Positions 1 to 22,800 of a DNA stretch of 64,000 nt are shown here, in pieces. Made by a program: the position numbers and the translations under genes. Positions within the stretch are counted from its first letter, which is position 1, and each line of letters opens with the position of its first letter. The notes under the pieces are model-generated. The model was not told the DNA's origin and searched no databases. It saw only the letters and a program-made list of their open reading frames with translations. The stretch spans positions 2,367,110-2,431,109 of the forward strand of contig JACEVL010000062.1 in NCBI GenBank assembly GCA_020284085.1, written 5' to 3'. This DNA comes from Aporrectodea caliginosa (taxonomy: Eukaryota > Annelida > Clitellata > Crassiclitellata > Lumbricidae).

Positions 1-1298
1 TGCCACAAACAGTTTAAGAAATGTGTTCAGCTCGTCTAAATGCTAGAACTGTTTTATCATCTTTGTTATGTTCTTAAGAGCAATTCAACCATTTATGTAG
101 TACATTTTCTGGCTAAAGTAATGCAATGATTACTAATCATTGATTAGTTTATCTGCTCATGTTACAGAAAATCTATTCCAAGAACCTATCAATAATATAA
201 CTGTCTCATTTTCTTAAACATAAACATCAACCAAACATTGTATTACCCTGAGCCAGAAAATGAGCTACATATATATAAGTTACATACATACATACTTCAC
301 TTTTATCTTTGCTAACTAGCAGCACCATACAATGTCATACATGGTTTGTTAAGCAATTAACAGCAATCATTTCAAGCTCCTGAAATTCAATTCTAAATCT
401 TCTTACATTTGCAAAAGAGACCACTGTTAACAGGTTTCAACATAAAGTTCACAGTACACGTATCTCTAACAATATGTCTACAATGTAAAATTCATCTGAG
501 TTGGATTAATTAATCAACACAACATAAATGTCCGAATGATAATAATTCTGCTTGTTTCACCTGACAGGAGCCGATCCAAGGCCCACAGAGCGTGAACCAC
601 CAGTCAGGAATGGGTAGCGCTGGGTATTTAATTTGTCCTCAATTGCTTCCTATTAACAGAATCCAATCTAACTGAACAGTTTTGTAATAAGTTAATAAAT
701 CTAATCTAATCTAATCTAATTATATCTACCGTAATCTAATGATAGCAATGATGCTGTTATCATAAGGCACACAGCTTCAAGCAAAACTACAGTAAGCAAT
801 ATAATTTGTTGGAAAAGCACATTCAAAATCTTTTAGTTCAAATAACCACTGCCAGAGTCATTCATTTGAATTCTTTCAGCAAAAGGCCTCAACAGTGTGG
901 TAAGACAAAGCTGCAGGGCATCTGATGAGTGGGGGTTTGAACCCTGATGAATGGTTGATAGTCCCAGTAACAGTCTATAGATGTTGCAGAAACACCAAAA
1001 AACCTAGAATTTTTCTTTTACTCAAACTAAATTCTCAGCATCTTTAAAAGTAAGCTGTTGTAAAAAAGATCAGCCTTTTCAAAATAGTTCTATATATACT
1101 TCTTCATCACATTAAAGTTAATTAAATTCTGTGCAATTATTTATATCACTAAAACCTTAAATACTTTTAAACGGCAATTATCGTTTCGAAATAATTTTAC
1201 CATGTGCTTCCTGGCATGATTACCTTTATTCAAAACAGTTCTGAGTAAATCTGCATTTGCATAATTACAGAATTACATGCACTTTGCTTTTAAATTAC
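1..1298. other. Non-coding: intron interior of the STXBP1-like gene
   Basis: No exon could be recognised here. The splice donor at the end of the last visible STXBP1-like exon (1299-1412) opens into this stretch, so it should be intron, with the final coding exons beyond the left edge. It holds a short CTAAT pentamer run at 697-722 and otherwise AT-rich unique-looking sequence. I searched the minus strand for the conserved C-terminal Sec1 segments and did not find them. Confidence 0.6.
697..722. repeat. CTAAT pentamer microsatellite
   Basis: About five direct CTAAT units, seen directly. It lies in presumed intron and has no sign of function. Confidence 0.8.
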
Positions 1299-9966
<8,668 letters not shown>

Positions 9967-12733
9967 CTTGGCAACTAATGAACATAGATGCTGCTACTGC
10001 TCCGGCAGACTCAGCAGCAGCAGCAGCTGAGATGCGTAGTCATGGTGTAGGCGTTGGTGTGGTCGTATGTCTGTAGTGTCTCATTCTGATCGTCTCAGAC
10101 TGGAACCAACGATCTGTAACGCCGATGATCTAATCTCAGGCTGGGTTTTAAAAGCAAAACGATGTTCCAACGGGCATCGACCAATTCCGAAATTAATCTT
10201 CACTGCTATAGTGTGTAGGCTACTCGGATGGTCCAGTTAGCTCATTGAGTCATTGGTTAGAGCGTAGGTTACGTCCCATGCGGCTCTGTGCGAGAGTGCG
10301 TGCGGATCGTGGTGCTCATCCCTATGGTCGCTTATTTCAGAGAATTAAATTTCGAGTAGGGCCTAATAGCACGGTCACCTTAAAATTGCGTGACACCCAT
10401 TCAAACGGGCAGCGGTAGTGAATTATCATGTGGCTATATGGTTTTCTGTAGACTCCTAAAGACGCACTTTTCAGCTGTTTGATGGCCACGTGTTGAGCGC
10501 TTCTGAGAGACTCTTAGTAGCGCTTCATAAATGTCTTGTTACATTACATCTCACCCGATCAACTCAATCGGCGCTATATAATCTATATAGGCCTAAGCTA
10601 TCTCACCAATTAAGACCTAGACCACACATTGGCACACAACCATAATCTCCCACCCAAGGACAACTCTCAATTTATTCCCAGATCATTATATCAAAATATT
10701 TACTAGTTTATTCTAAAATCTTCTAATGAACTTTAATTATCCATTATCACTCATGTTAGCATTCTGCGTTTTTGTCAGATTGTTTTTCTCAATTAAACGA
10801 ATATATATATAAAACATGTACATTTACTCAGATCAAGCAGGAATAATCAGTGTACCAACTATTATAGAGCAGAGTTCTCTTCGTTTCCCGGCATTATTGT
10901 ACTTATAGGCATTATGACCTACGGGTAAATTAAGCAACTGCCATTTTACATGTGATTAACTATTTTTTTAAAATTAAATAGTACAAATAGGGCCCTACAA
11001 TGTAGGTTTAGCCAACGAGCTTTTATTATAAACACACCGTTTTCCTGCAGTTTGTAAGAACTAAAGCTGATGTCCTATACTGAATGAATGAATGAGCCAT
11101 TAACAGTCAGTTTTTTTCTAAATGTTTGCAACTGAATATAGAAGATAAAAAAAATATTTGTATGCTGGGTATCAGCTTTGCTATCAGAACAAAGGGCATT
11201 GGTAGCACCAGAAGTTTTGAAGTAGTCGAGTCTCACTTTCTATTCTTTTTGAGTGTGAGCACTTTTCAGACAACTGATGAACCTTTTCTAGCATCAAAAC
11301 TGTAATGACCATTTAATTAAACCATTGCTTAATTCCATTAAAAATCACTTCTCATGCTCGAGTTTATCCATAAAAAAATTTATGCACACCACATACATCA
11401 AACTTCCAGGTCAAAATTTGAGGTTAAAAAACCCATGACCTCAATATTTTCTAGTGTCCTGTCTGCTGGAGTCTTGTTTTGTACTGAGACATAAAATTAT
11501 AAGAAAGTAATAAAATGGTTGAGAGGCACAGCAAACTATGACCCCGGATCAGATGCCAGAAACTTTAATTCTATTGCACCAATTAAGAAACACGTTGTAT
11601 ACACAAAACTGATTAAAAACAGACCTTTTGAAATCACAGATGACTTCATACATGTGGTGTATATCATTTAGTAGGAAATCACCATTGCACCACAACATAA
11701 TAACTGATGTGTTTCGATTCTGTACAAAGAACGTCATAAAATGTGGCATGAACATTCTCTATTAATTCTGACAAATAGGACTTTTCTGTTCTGAATAATT
11801 AGTTCAAAATAACTGTTATCAGTAAATTTATATAGCACCATGCACAGAGATAAGAATCAATACAAAAAAGAACATCAAAACCTTCAGATTTTTTCCTGAA
11901 TTGTCCTCAAGCGTCCTGTCAACAAACCATACAGCCTCATTATCACCAAACAAATAACACTAAACAGTGAGCACTTTCAACTGCAACTTCTGCACTTGAC
12001 TTATAGTTGTTATGGATGGCTATTGGATGCAACAAATCAGGGTCAGTTTGCAACCATGAACACAATCCTAGGACTCTCCTCGACTTCCAAGTCCGTCACA
12101 GCAGTTCAAAAGACCAGCCGAAAAATCACTGCACTCCACAATCATTAACAAAGTTCATAGAGCACAAAATGACGATTTATTAATCACACTTAGTAGCAGT
12201 TGTTACTTTTTATACTATACATTGTCAACTGTCAACAAATACCACGTCAAGCATTTTTTAAATGTCATCAAAACTCCAGGTTTTCAGAAGTCAAAAGGCT
12301 GTTCCTCAAACACTTGTATTTAATTAAATATTCAGAAATTATGAATGCAAGTGCCCTTATGTTTAATTCATCTGCTGTAAAGATAAACTCTACCAAATAA
12401 ACATAAATCTAACTTGTTGAAAAAATCTCCAACATGATCTTAGAAGTGCAACTGTTACTAGCAGAAAAACACCTTTGCGACAATTTTTGACAAGTCTGGA
12501 AAGAAGCTTAAGCCTGACATGATAGAAAAACTAATCTTAATCTTTAGAATTCCTAATTGTTTCCATGAAACAGAACATAACCACTTGAAAGACATTGTGC
12601 AGCATCACCAGAATTACCAAAACTATTTCTATATAACAGGCTACCGATATGTGAAAGACAGCATCACAAGAATTACCCATGTGTGACCAGTTATAAAAAT
12701 TAAGACGAGTCATATCTATCTAAAACGGTTCAT

Positions 12734-12799
12734 TTAACATGACGAGCTGCACTGGCTTCCCAGTCACTTTTAGTACACTCTCGTCATTAAAGTGATATA
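12734..12799. mobile_element. TTAA-type mini-hairpin MITE, decayed, reverse orientation
   Basis: TTAACATGACGAGCTGCACT on the left and GTACACTCTCGTCATTAAAG on the right, with CCCAGTCACTTTTAGTACAC between. It is the reverse complement of the core seen at 62871 and 26592. Confidence 0.6.
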
Positions 12800-13140
12800 A
12801 AAAAATCACTATTGCCATGTTCTACCATCACAGCTGGACTGAAGTAAATAAATGGTAAACAGTCAAATGAAGGTTATTGTGCAAGTCTGATTTTCATAAT
12901 ACCACAAAACATGATAAGCAAGCATATAACAATATACATTGAGCAGATAATTAAATTTTCTGACAAACACCTCAGTGGAAAGTGCTGCAGTGAATAAAAG
13001 ATAAGTCTGAAAACTGACAAAATGGCAATATAATCTGTACTCTTATTGCGGAGCTTAAACTAAAATCACAGGCAAAACTTTGTCGTATCCAATTAATGCA
13101 GGAATATCACATGTCAAAGATATGATTTCTATACAAAGTC

Positions 13141-13146
13141 TTTATT
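13141..13146 (-). promoter_or_regulatory. Candidate KIF23 polyadenylation signal
   Basis: AATAAA on the minus strand, about 750 bp downstream of the KIF23 stop codon. It is the nearest canonical hexamer that I noticed, and other A-rich hexamers occur further on. Assignment is inference. Confidence 0.3.
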
Positions 13147-13896
13147 TCACGAATTCAAATCAAAGGTCGGATGTAACTGCATCAGAATTGGAGCAGAGAA
13201 ATTCCTGTTCACTCAAACTGCTGTGTACTTCATTTTCCTAAAAACACAACTATCAAATTTTAGGACAACCAATACATCAGTAACCAATGAGGCTAAAAGA
13301 AATCTTAATGTGATGACTACACAATAAGAAAGAGTGGAAGCTACAAAAGCCGAGATCTTAGGAAGACTTGGCATGGAACATTGGTCATAGCGAAAATCAC
13401 TTGCAATATTCTACAATTCTAATCTAAAACTTGTATGCTGTAAGAATGTGCATCATAACAACCAATGGTTGCAAAATAAGCAAAACAAGACACAAATTTG
13501 TGAATAAGTTCACGATGATAAAAATGATGGTCGAAAAGGGAATGCTATATAAAATCAAAGAACTAGCCGGGCCGCAAATTTTAAGAATGAATTGCATATT
13601 AATTCTATAAAGTGGCTCATAGTAAAGCAATAAAAACAAGTATCTTTGCCAGCCACCAGAACATGTAGCATGCATTCCAAACTTGTATCTTGCAAAGCCT
13701 AATATGTGAAGGGACTGATGTAAAAAGAACTTGAAAACCATGTTTACCAACCTATTCTTTGGATTTAAGAATTTTATGTTATTTTATAGCAGTAAAAATT
13801 AGTTATAGAATAACAATAAAGGCACCACAGGAATTACTTTTCCTTCAAAATTCCTTCAATAGGAAATTTTTTATATTTCCCTTTCTGGTAAAATAT

Positions 13897-16800
13897 TTAC
13901 TTGGGATGTCCTTCTATTCCAACTTGGCATCGTACTTCAACATCTGCCCATTCACCAGATGAGTTCTCGTCCTTTCTGTCGGGAGAGGAAAGTCTCTTTC
14001 TACAAATTCACATTCAACACAACAATTTCATCATAATTTATCAAACTCTGAGGCAGTTTTCTTAAAATAGTGCCACATTCATTCATTCTGGGGACTTATA
14101 TAACGCCCCTTCAAGAAACCTACTCAGGAGCGCTCCCAGGCCAGCCATGGCTAAAGAAAAAGACTTGAGTGATTTATAAAACCCAGTTTGATATTTCTCA
14201 GAGCAACCAAGGTGGATCCAGGTTTCAAACATACATCATTGAATCCACTATTGTACATGAACAACCTGGATCTGAGTAGTTTAGCAAAATCAACTCATGT
14301 TACCTTGTCTGAGTAACGCCTTTTGACTACAATTGTTATTGTATTAGAATTAGTATTAGAATTGGTGCTCTATGCCTTATAATACTCATCACAGACTACA
14401 AAATGTATATCCAGGATTGCACAGTACGCTAAGTGTTCAACACTTAGTTATCAGTACTACTGTTTACTTTCAGCATTTAACAGTGGCATATATACAGAGC
14501 TACACCAAGCTTTAAATACCTGCTGCCTGGCGATTTCTGTGTGACGACTTCAACATCTGTGAAGACAACAGCAGATCCACCTCCAGGTGTCTGCAAAATG
14601 TCACCCTACAGAAACACATATTCGTTTTTATCAGTGCTCTGCTCTGTGCACTACAAACTGAAAACTACAAGTTTTTATTTCATAAATAATTGAAATATTT
14701 ATGTTTAGCACATATAATTATTATCCATTGTTATGTTGATCATTTATTTAATTCTTTGTTGCGCTTATTATGTGTGCAGTCTGTAAGTCTGAATCCAAGA
14801 CATGAAACGAGTGTGTGCAACAACTTGTCTAGAGTTGTTTACACGGAATCTGCTCAGCAGAGAAAACCTGCAATTGTTAGACTACAGACCCGGCATACTA
14901 TCCGACCTAGACGCCATCACTGAGCAGTTGTGGACCAACAGCAGCATTCCCATCAGGGTGCTGGGGTGACAAGTAGTGCCAACAAAATCGTCTGATAGCA
15001 GGCTCTAAAGCAAATGCTTTCACATCAGTCTGTCTTTGAACCTACTAGCCACAGCAAGAATTAAATCCTACACTACTGTATTTCAGAACCTACATCCATT
15101 AGCAAGTGATCCTGGTGACTTCGGTTCTCAACAACCACACGTAAACGGGTCTGCACTCTAATAACTTACACAATTACCATTTTGGTCATTGTGTTTTATA
15201 ACAATTATGGTAAGAAAAAAAAATGGCAAACCTTGACCAGCTGTGTGGCTATTTCTCCATCCGAGTCTACACTTTGGTGGGTAAGAAGGTACTTGGAAGT
15301 GTCCTTGTCTTTCAGGTCTTTCTCCGATAGTTTAGCACCCGTCTTTGCTGCTTTGATTCGAGGCTGCAGGACTGAACCCGTCTCGACTGTTCCTGCTGGT
15401 TTGTGATCAAGCCAAAGACAATCAGATGACCGTGAACGTCTCTTCATTTTGCCCACCATCGGTTTCTGAAAACAAAATCAGAATCATGAAACCAAGCTGT
15501 CACAGACGCAACTTGTTACAGGCAGTAAATAGCTAATGTCGTTAACTAGGAGAAATCAGGTCTCTTTCGTACTGAGGTACTATGTGAGAAGCAGATACCT
15601 ATGAAAATTTCAGAATATGCACTTATAAAGAACCCGTGAAATAAAGTTCCGATCGTCTTTGGGCGAAGGTGGGTAAGAAGCTACTTCATTTTGCCCACCA
15701 ATGGTTTCTGAAAAACAAAATCATGTCCAGCAGCATAAGTTCTCATTTTGGATCGAAGCATAGTTCTGAAGAACGAAAAATGGCATACTAGCAAAGTCCT
15801 TGTAAAACCATCCACAGTTTCTTCAGCAAAGGTGATCAGGTCTTCTAGTAAGTTCTCTGGCACTACTAGTATGCACTACATATTAGAAGGTGCTATCCAT
15901 ATTGGATCCTCAACCAGTCAACCCTTAGCATGTTTGTGCATCACAGACTTATGTCCACTAAAATCATTGAAATATTTTTGCTAGTCAAACATGAAGTATA
16001 CAACCAGAATCTATCTAGAAGAATACGAACAACAAGTACCGGCTGCACTGGTGGTGGTGATTTTGTCCTCATTCCACCACGTTGACCCATTTTCATAGCG
16101 TAGGCAGATGTTGCCACTGGACCATGACGTGGGACTTTAAAAGCCGATCCAGGTGTTGAATCACTGCCACACATGTCTCCATTTGACTGAGCGGCAAACA
16201 TTCTCATCTTGGCATTCACAGTCGGATTGGGGCGAGCACGTGGAGTATCCGAGACACTGCCCCCTGAGTCGCTGTCTCCATTGATAATGTTGCGTAGCAG
16301 ATCAAGTTTCTGCTGTTTATATCTCAGTTTTGCATCTGTCTCCTCCTTCAGCTTACGCTTTGTCTGCTCCTGAAATGCAAGCATGTCTCAGTCCACTGCA
16401 TGAAACTAATACAGCACACTAAACAGAACCTAAACCCAGTATAACAGTTTTGAGATTATTGGATATGAGAGCATTTTTAATTACATAGTAGAAACTGCTA
16501 TAATGTACAGTGGAAAAGCTAGAAAAAATTATTTAACATCACCAAAAGAAATATATACAATTTTGTAGTATGCTCCAAGATGAAGGGCCAACAGCAACTC
16601 AAAACAAGAGCTACAAGGCCACAGAAAAGTAACAGGTCTTGACAAATAAATTCAAATGCTGGAAACATAGAGAGTAAGGGATTTTAATAGGGCATTTCAG
16701 AGCAGGTCATTTTTGACAAATGTGTGAAATAAAACTAAGAGTTGAGTATCTAATATGCAGTAGCAGAACAAAGGAGGGGTATGCCTCTCTTTCCTTAGCC

Positions 16801-19800
16801 CTTGAGAGATGGCCTGTTGCAATAAAAGTTTATTATTTATTGCCATGCTTATGCATATACCATACAATGCTGTTGGGGGAACAGAGACAATGCACAGAGT
16901 CTAATCAGCAGCTTCAAACAACATTTCTTCAGTTATAGACCAAAAACACACTATCCAACAAGCCACGATGTCACAAGTAGAGTATCAACAGCTTAAAAAA
17001 TTACAGAATCTTACAATATTGTGATTGTAAAGCTGTTCGTTCATAGCAAGTTTAGCACTGTAGTCCTGTCTCATTCGATCCTTCTCCAATTTCTCCTGCA
17101 AAACTTTCCAAGACTTGTCACCAATCTGAAACAAAAATCAGAATCACATTAATTTAAACCCTTTTGGAACATTACTGATAAATTCCTTTAGAATAAAATG
17201 TAGCAAATAAGACAGAAATTAATTATAAACAACATGCCAACATGAAATAAAGACCTCATACTATAATAAAAGTAATCATAATCAACTACCTCGCGTTCAA
17301 GTTCGTGTCTTTCATGCTCAAAAACCATGACCTTCTGTTGAAGTGAATCGACGGCTTTCTCAAGGTTGGCCAATTTTCTACGCAGTTCCTGGTTCTCAGA
17401 CTCTTTTGACTGTAAAGCCGTCTTTTCTTGATTATTTGTTTGGCGTAAGTCGTTCATTTCCATTTCCATGCCCACCAATCTAGTGCGAAAATTCTCCTCT
17501 GAAAACGAAACACAACACTTTTATTAGTTAAATTTTCTTGAAGTCCAGAAAACAAAAAGCACTAAAATATCAACACTATATGACAACAGAACAATCTAAC
17601 CCAAGTTAGAAGATTCATGTAAAATCTCTGTCACTGTAAAGCATCTACTTGATCAAAACAAAAGAAAGGTGTATGCCATATGGCTAAAACATTCATACTT
17701 TTGGTTACAGACAACTACCAGGACCAACTCTAACGTAGCAGTTCATTCACTGGATTTATTTTCTTAGGCTATTGCACTAGCGCAAACAACTTGTCCAGAT
17801 TCAATATGCAGGCTCCACACAGTAGGTCTGAACCTTCAGTGCAGTAGGATGTAATAACAAGTGGCCATTATATAGCACTCTTTTAGACCTACTATACATA
17901 AGCAAGTGCAAAATGTAAGAGGCAGGACAAAACAAAACAACACTGAGAGCTGTAGCAGACCTCTTGAAAGCCAGTCTTTAATTCTGTTGTGCAACTGATA
18001 CTGCTTGAAAAGATTTTTAGGAAAATGTGACTGCAACACACACTGACCTCTTCTTCCTAAGTCATCCAACAAAGTAGTTCGACAGAGTTCCCGGTCTTTG
18101 AGAAAGCGCATTAGAGATGGTAGGCTTGTCTCATCATTGGCACCAAAAACCTAAGAGAACAACAAAACCATCCAATTGATTTCAATTCATACTGATTTTT
18201 TAAACAGTAAACTTGTTGAAGTGTTCTAGAAAAACACGAAGTAATCTTCAAAATGGTAAATTGTTGTAACCAATAAGTCTGGTCATCACCAATCAAAGAA
18301 TAGCAAGAGATGGAATTTTAAACTTTCAAAGACAACAAAAGGAAATCAGCAGAATGCGGTATTTCACAACAACTGACCTCCAGAGAAGGAAATGGCGGTC
18401 CAAGGCTGTAAACCAAGGCCTGACTGACCGCAGTTTCATCTGAAATTGTAAACATTACAGCTTGGCATCAACATCACTAGGTAACTGATCATAATAAAAT
18501 CATGAAAAATACAGCTGGAGTTTAAAATTCTGGAAAACTGAAATTGTAATTATGAGATTTAAAAGAAGAAATCAGTTTCCAGACTTACTAATTAATAATA
18601 AATTACGTTATTAAGATCTAGGAAGTGCAGCAGATCGTATTTTGAAATAACATCATGACCAACAATTCAATTGGCACAGAATATATAGGGCATTACTAAA
18701 ATGCTGCCACATAAGTTTACTTATAAATTTAAGATGTAGCGCCATTAAAGTCACTAGATAATTACTGTTTTTTATGCTAACCTCCATCTTCTCGGGCCTT
18801 TGACAAGGCTTCCTTGTACTGCTGATTGGCGAGACGTCGACCTGGTGTGAGACCCGTGTCAAAACGCGCCTGTTGGGCTCGAGCCACCTGGACTTCTTGT
18901 GTCAATTCAGCAAACTTCATCACGTTCTGTCAAAGTATTATTAGCGAATATTATGGGCAAGGTAAATCCCTGTCTGTCATTAGTAATTACAACAGACAAC
19001 AAAAAATCTTTTAGCCTTGCCTTCCAATATCAGTACACTTAGTAATATCCTCCTAACACCGTTGGGATTCATATCAAGAGCAGCATTAGAAAGAGGTCAG
19101 ATTATCATATGTTCACTTTCCAAGTCTTTTTATAAAAATATTTAATTTTTTATCCATGACCCAATAATTTTCTTTGAGAAATTGTATTAAAAATAAAGTG
19201 TATTATAACATGATTTTAGTGCTTCCATCTATGGATAATATATTTCTTAACTGCAGATTAAGCGATGATTATGAATACCATTAATACTATATTATGACAA
19301 TGATGATGCTGACGATTACATACTTTGAGATTATGAAATACTTACAATTGTTTCATCATAATCAGATGCTTTTGGATTGACGCAAACGATCATTCGAACC
19401 TTGCCTTTACCATCAAAGTAAGTTCGGAAGAGAGTCGTGAGACGTGAATCGCGATATGGAACCAACTAGAATAAACAAGCACACCCAAGCAAAACATGAC
19501 TAGATGGTCAATTATCATATGATGCACTGGATTTCATGTGCTATACAACCAGAGATGTGCCAAGCAGCAAGGATTCAGATAGTACTCTCTTGAATTAACT
19601 ATTCCAACGCTCAAACTTACAATTGCTATATAGCAAGTGACAAAAATACCACACTCTACCTTGTGTCATAATGTAAATTGGAATCTGTCCATATAATACA
19701 GAATGCCATGGCACAAAGCAAAAACTATCCCACCGTTTTGGATACTTGTCAGTCATGTGTGCAGAGGTTTCCCTTAAAATGATAAAACACTGAAGACCTA

Positions 19801-22800
19801 GCAATAACAAACGTTTACATCTTACTTTTGAAGCACCAGTCTTTTGATTTTCACGGAGTGCCTCTATGCATGACCTCAGGACCATCAGTGACTGATTAAT
19901 GTTACCTGTAGTAAGTACATGTAATGCCACTTTAAGTTTTATTTATTACACTCATTATCTTCTCTCCCAATTGATTTTACATAATCTGTGGATGCATAAT
20001 ATCTTAGGGTCAAAAACTTCAACTGCTTAAACGGCAAAAACGGACCAAACAGCACTCATTTCACCACAGAGTATTCACATATTTAAAGAAATCTCAACAT
20101 TCACATTTATACCTTGTTGCATTTGTAAAAATTTGCATGCACATTGCACACTGTATAATTATTGACCAAATAATTTAGTGAAATTAGGTACAAGGTTACT
20201 AAAAAAAACAGCCAATCAAGTTTTAAATATAAAACCTCATACTCTACAATTTCTCAGGGAATAACATCCTCAGGCTGTTACAGTAAACTTGTTGCATTAA
20301 TTTGAAAGTTTTCAAATAAATCATCAGACATTCATTTAACCAGAACACGCATACCGGTAATAACCTATTCCACAGATCTGTTTACATCAGAAACTCAATT
20401 TAAAAAAATCAATGTAGCTAGAAACCATGCTATGAACCACCTAATAATAACAAGATTGTGTTGCTGTACTACGAGGTCATCGTCTAAAGCCAAACTAAGT
20501 TAGGGATCCATATCCCCAACCACACTGATAAGAGATTCTCATTTGTTTATGCAACAGAAAAGATATTGTTAAAGATCAAATGATTTATAAGCTGAAGACT
20601 GGACCTGCTTCCTTCAGTCGATCGCCTGCATTGCCCGTCCGCAGGCATCTCTCACTCCCAGCCAGGTCAACCAGTGACAGCTGGCTTACGCAGAGTCTTT
20701 TCTTATCCTGCAGCCACCAAGTTATTTAGACATTAGAACTTTATGTATTTTGATGTAGTTGACCTGAATTAAATTAGCAAATCAGAAGCCAAAACGTGCT
20801 GCAATGGAATTCTTGTTCCAATGAAACTTTTATTTCAGCACTTGTCTACATTGTTACTTGGCAACCTGTCAGCGCTTGCCTCACAAAACACAAACTTGGC
20901 TTTTGACTTACCGGTAGATAAGTTGTTTTTTTTGGGGGGGGAAATGGTTGAGTATTAAATTTCCATCGAGTCTAGTCAACTGCTTCAACCAGCTCCCCAT
21001 TGCAGGTAACTTCTGGTTTCCTCAACCATTTGATTTTGACTGAGTTTGTCCAACTGATTTACGATACAATTTTGACAAAGTTACCTGTGAAGCAACTATT
21101 AATTGAATGACTTGTGCATCATGTAACGATGCTACAAAAATCAAGAGATCAGTGACCCTTAAATTGGCACTCTATAATGTTTATTATTACATCGTAACAC
21201 ATATGTGACCCAAGGAACCAAAAGGAGTCAGATGTTGAAAATGTTACAATATGAGCATTTTACATATATTTTAAAGACCAAATTTTTTGCTTTAAAATGA
21301 CAAAAAATTTGGTTCTACCTTACTTTTTGACAAAGTTACAAATGATTATGTCTCCAATTTTGGGAAATTATTTTTAATTAATTTTAACATACAATCATGA
21401 AAACTAAAACAATACCTTTAAAAAATCCTGAAAATACACATTAAAACAATGAATTTCATAAAATGTGAAATATCAGAAATGTAAAAAAACATTTTTACCC
21501 ATTTCCATTAAAATCTGAAAATGAGCAAAAAATGACTTCTTCATATTTAGATGTTTTCCCAGCAATGCAATTTGCCGACATCCGACTCATTTTGATTCCC
21601 TGGGTCACAAATAAAGTAGTTATAAATCCATAAGTTAAAATATCAGTAGTTACTGAAAAATTAAAGAATCTTTGAATGATAGGTCGGTGGATCTCTCCTA
21701 CCTGGATGACTTGTTCACCTGATGGATCAAGCGGACCTTGAACAACACGTATTGAGAAGACGCTGTGGCTACGACTCGATTCTGCGTTCAACACAGTACA
21801 AGCCACCTTACGGCGCTTCTGGCCTACAGAAGCAAACCAGGAAACAACATAGAAACAACTTAGGATCAAGGTGATCCAAGTGTCAACTTAAGAAAACACT
21901 GTATCGAGGTAAGGCAATCACTCACTCACTACAAGTCTCTATCAACAATAGCCCTTGAAGTGGTATAATAATAATTATAAACAAGCATTGTAGCACCTCA
22001 TCAATAAAACTTCTCATTAGTGCTCCTGGCCTGACAACACAAGGCCATTATTGAACAAAATGGTCTTAACCTACTTGCAAAAAGGACAAGCTCATGTCAC
22101 AGACTGCATGGGTGCCTCATTCAGAATGACCATGATTTGGCATAGTCATGGCCTTCAAAGATCTCATGCCTGAAGCTTAAACATGAAACAGCAATAGAAA
22201 ACTTTCTATAAGGGTTAGGTCATCACTTTCAAATGAAGCAACTGGGTTCAGTTATCATTGTTATTATCATTATTACTCATTTGTCAAGTGCCACTGTATA
22301 AATCAAGCATCAATCGATGGCACTGAGCAACTGTGAGAGCAAAACTTGCTCAAAGGCCCCACACACAAGGAAGATGGGCTCAAACTCGTACTCTGCATTA
22401 CAAGGTGAACAATCTAACCAACAGGCTACCATGTTCCACTATGCATTCAACCCCTCACTGCAATCTGCCCCTAAGCACCTTATCCTTTGCTGAAGTATGC
22501 ATGTATGTATTAATTTATCTGGCTATTTATATAGCACCTTTAAGGACCTCACAATTATGCTACTTAAGGTAATAAATCTGTTGACGCGTAACCTGAAAAC
22601 ATGCAAGAATGCCGAAAACTGTATTATACTTTAATTTAATTTCATACAGTAATATGTTTTTAAACGATGACTATTTTAATCTAGCACGAAACAAAAATCT
22701 GAATCCTCACTTGTGGACATTGTTACCTTTGATCAGAAGGTCTGTTGCTTCATCGCTATTCGTTATCTCCATTTCCACCACTCCGCTCACGTACATATTG

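Larger units (their letters stand above)
9967..13896. other. Intergenic: STXBP1-like promoter side and KIF23 3' flank
   Basis: No gene recognised. The first ~400 bp next to the STXBP1-like start codon are richer in GC and CpG (for example GGCAGACTCAGCAGCAGCAG near 10003) and are the likely promoter and 5' UTR; no TATA box is evident. The 3' UTR and polyadenylation region of KIF23 must lie at its right end. A decayed TTAA hairpin is at 12734-12799. The rest is AT-rich with no repeat I could name. Confidence 0.55.
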
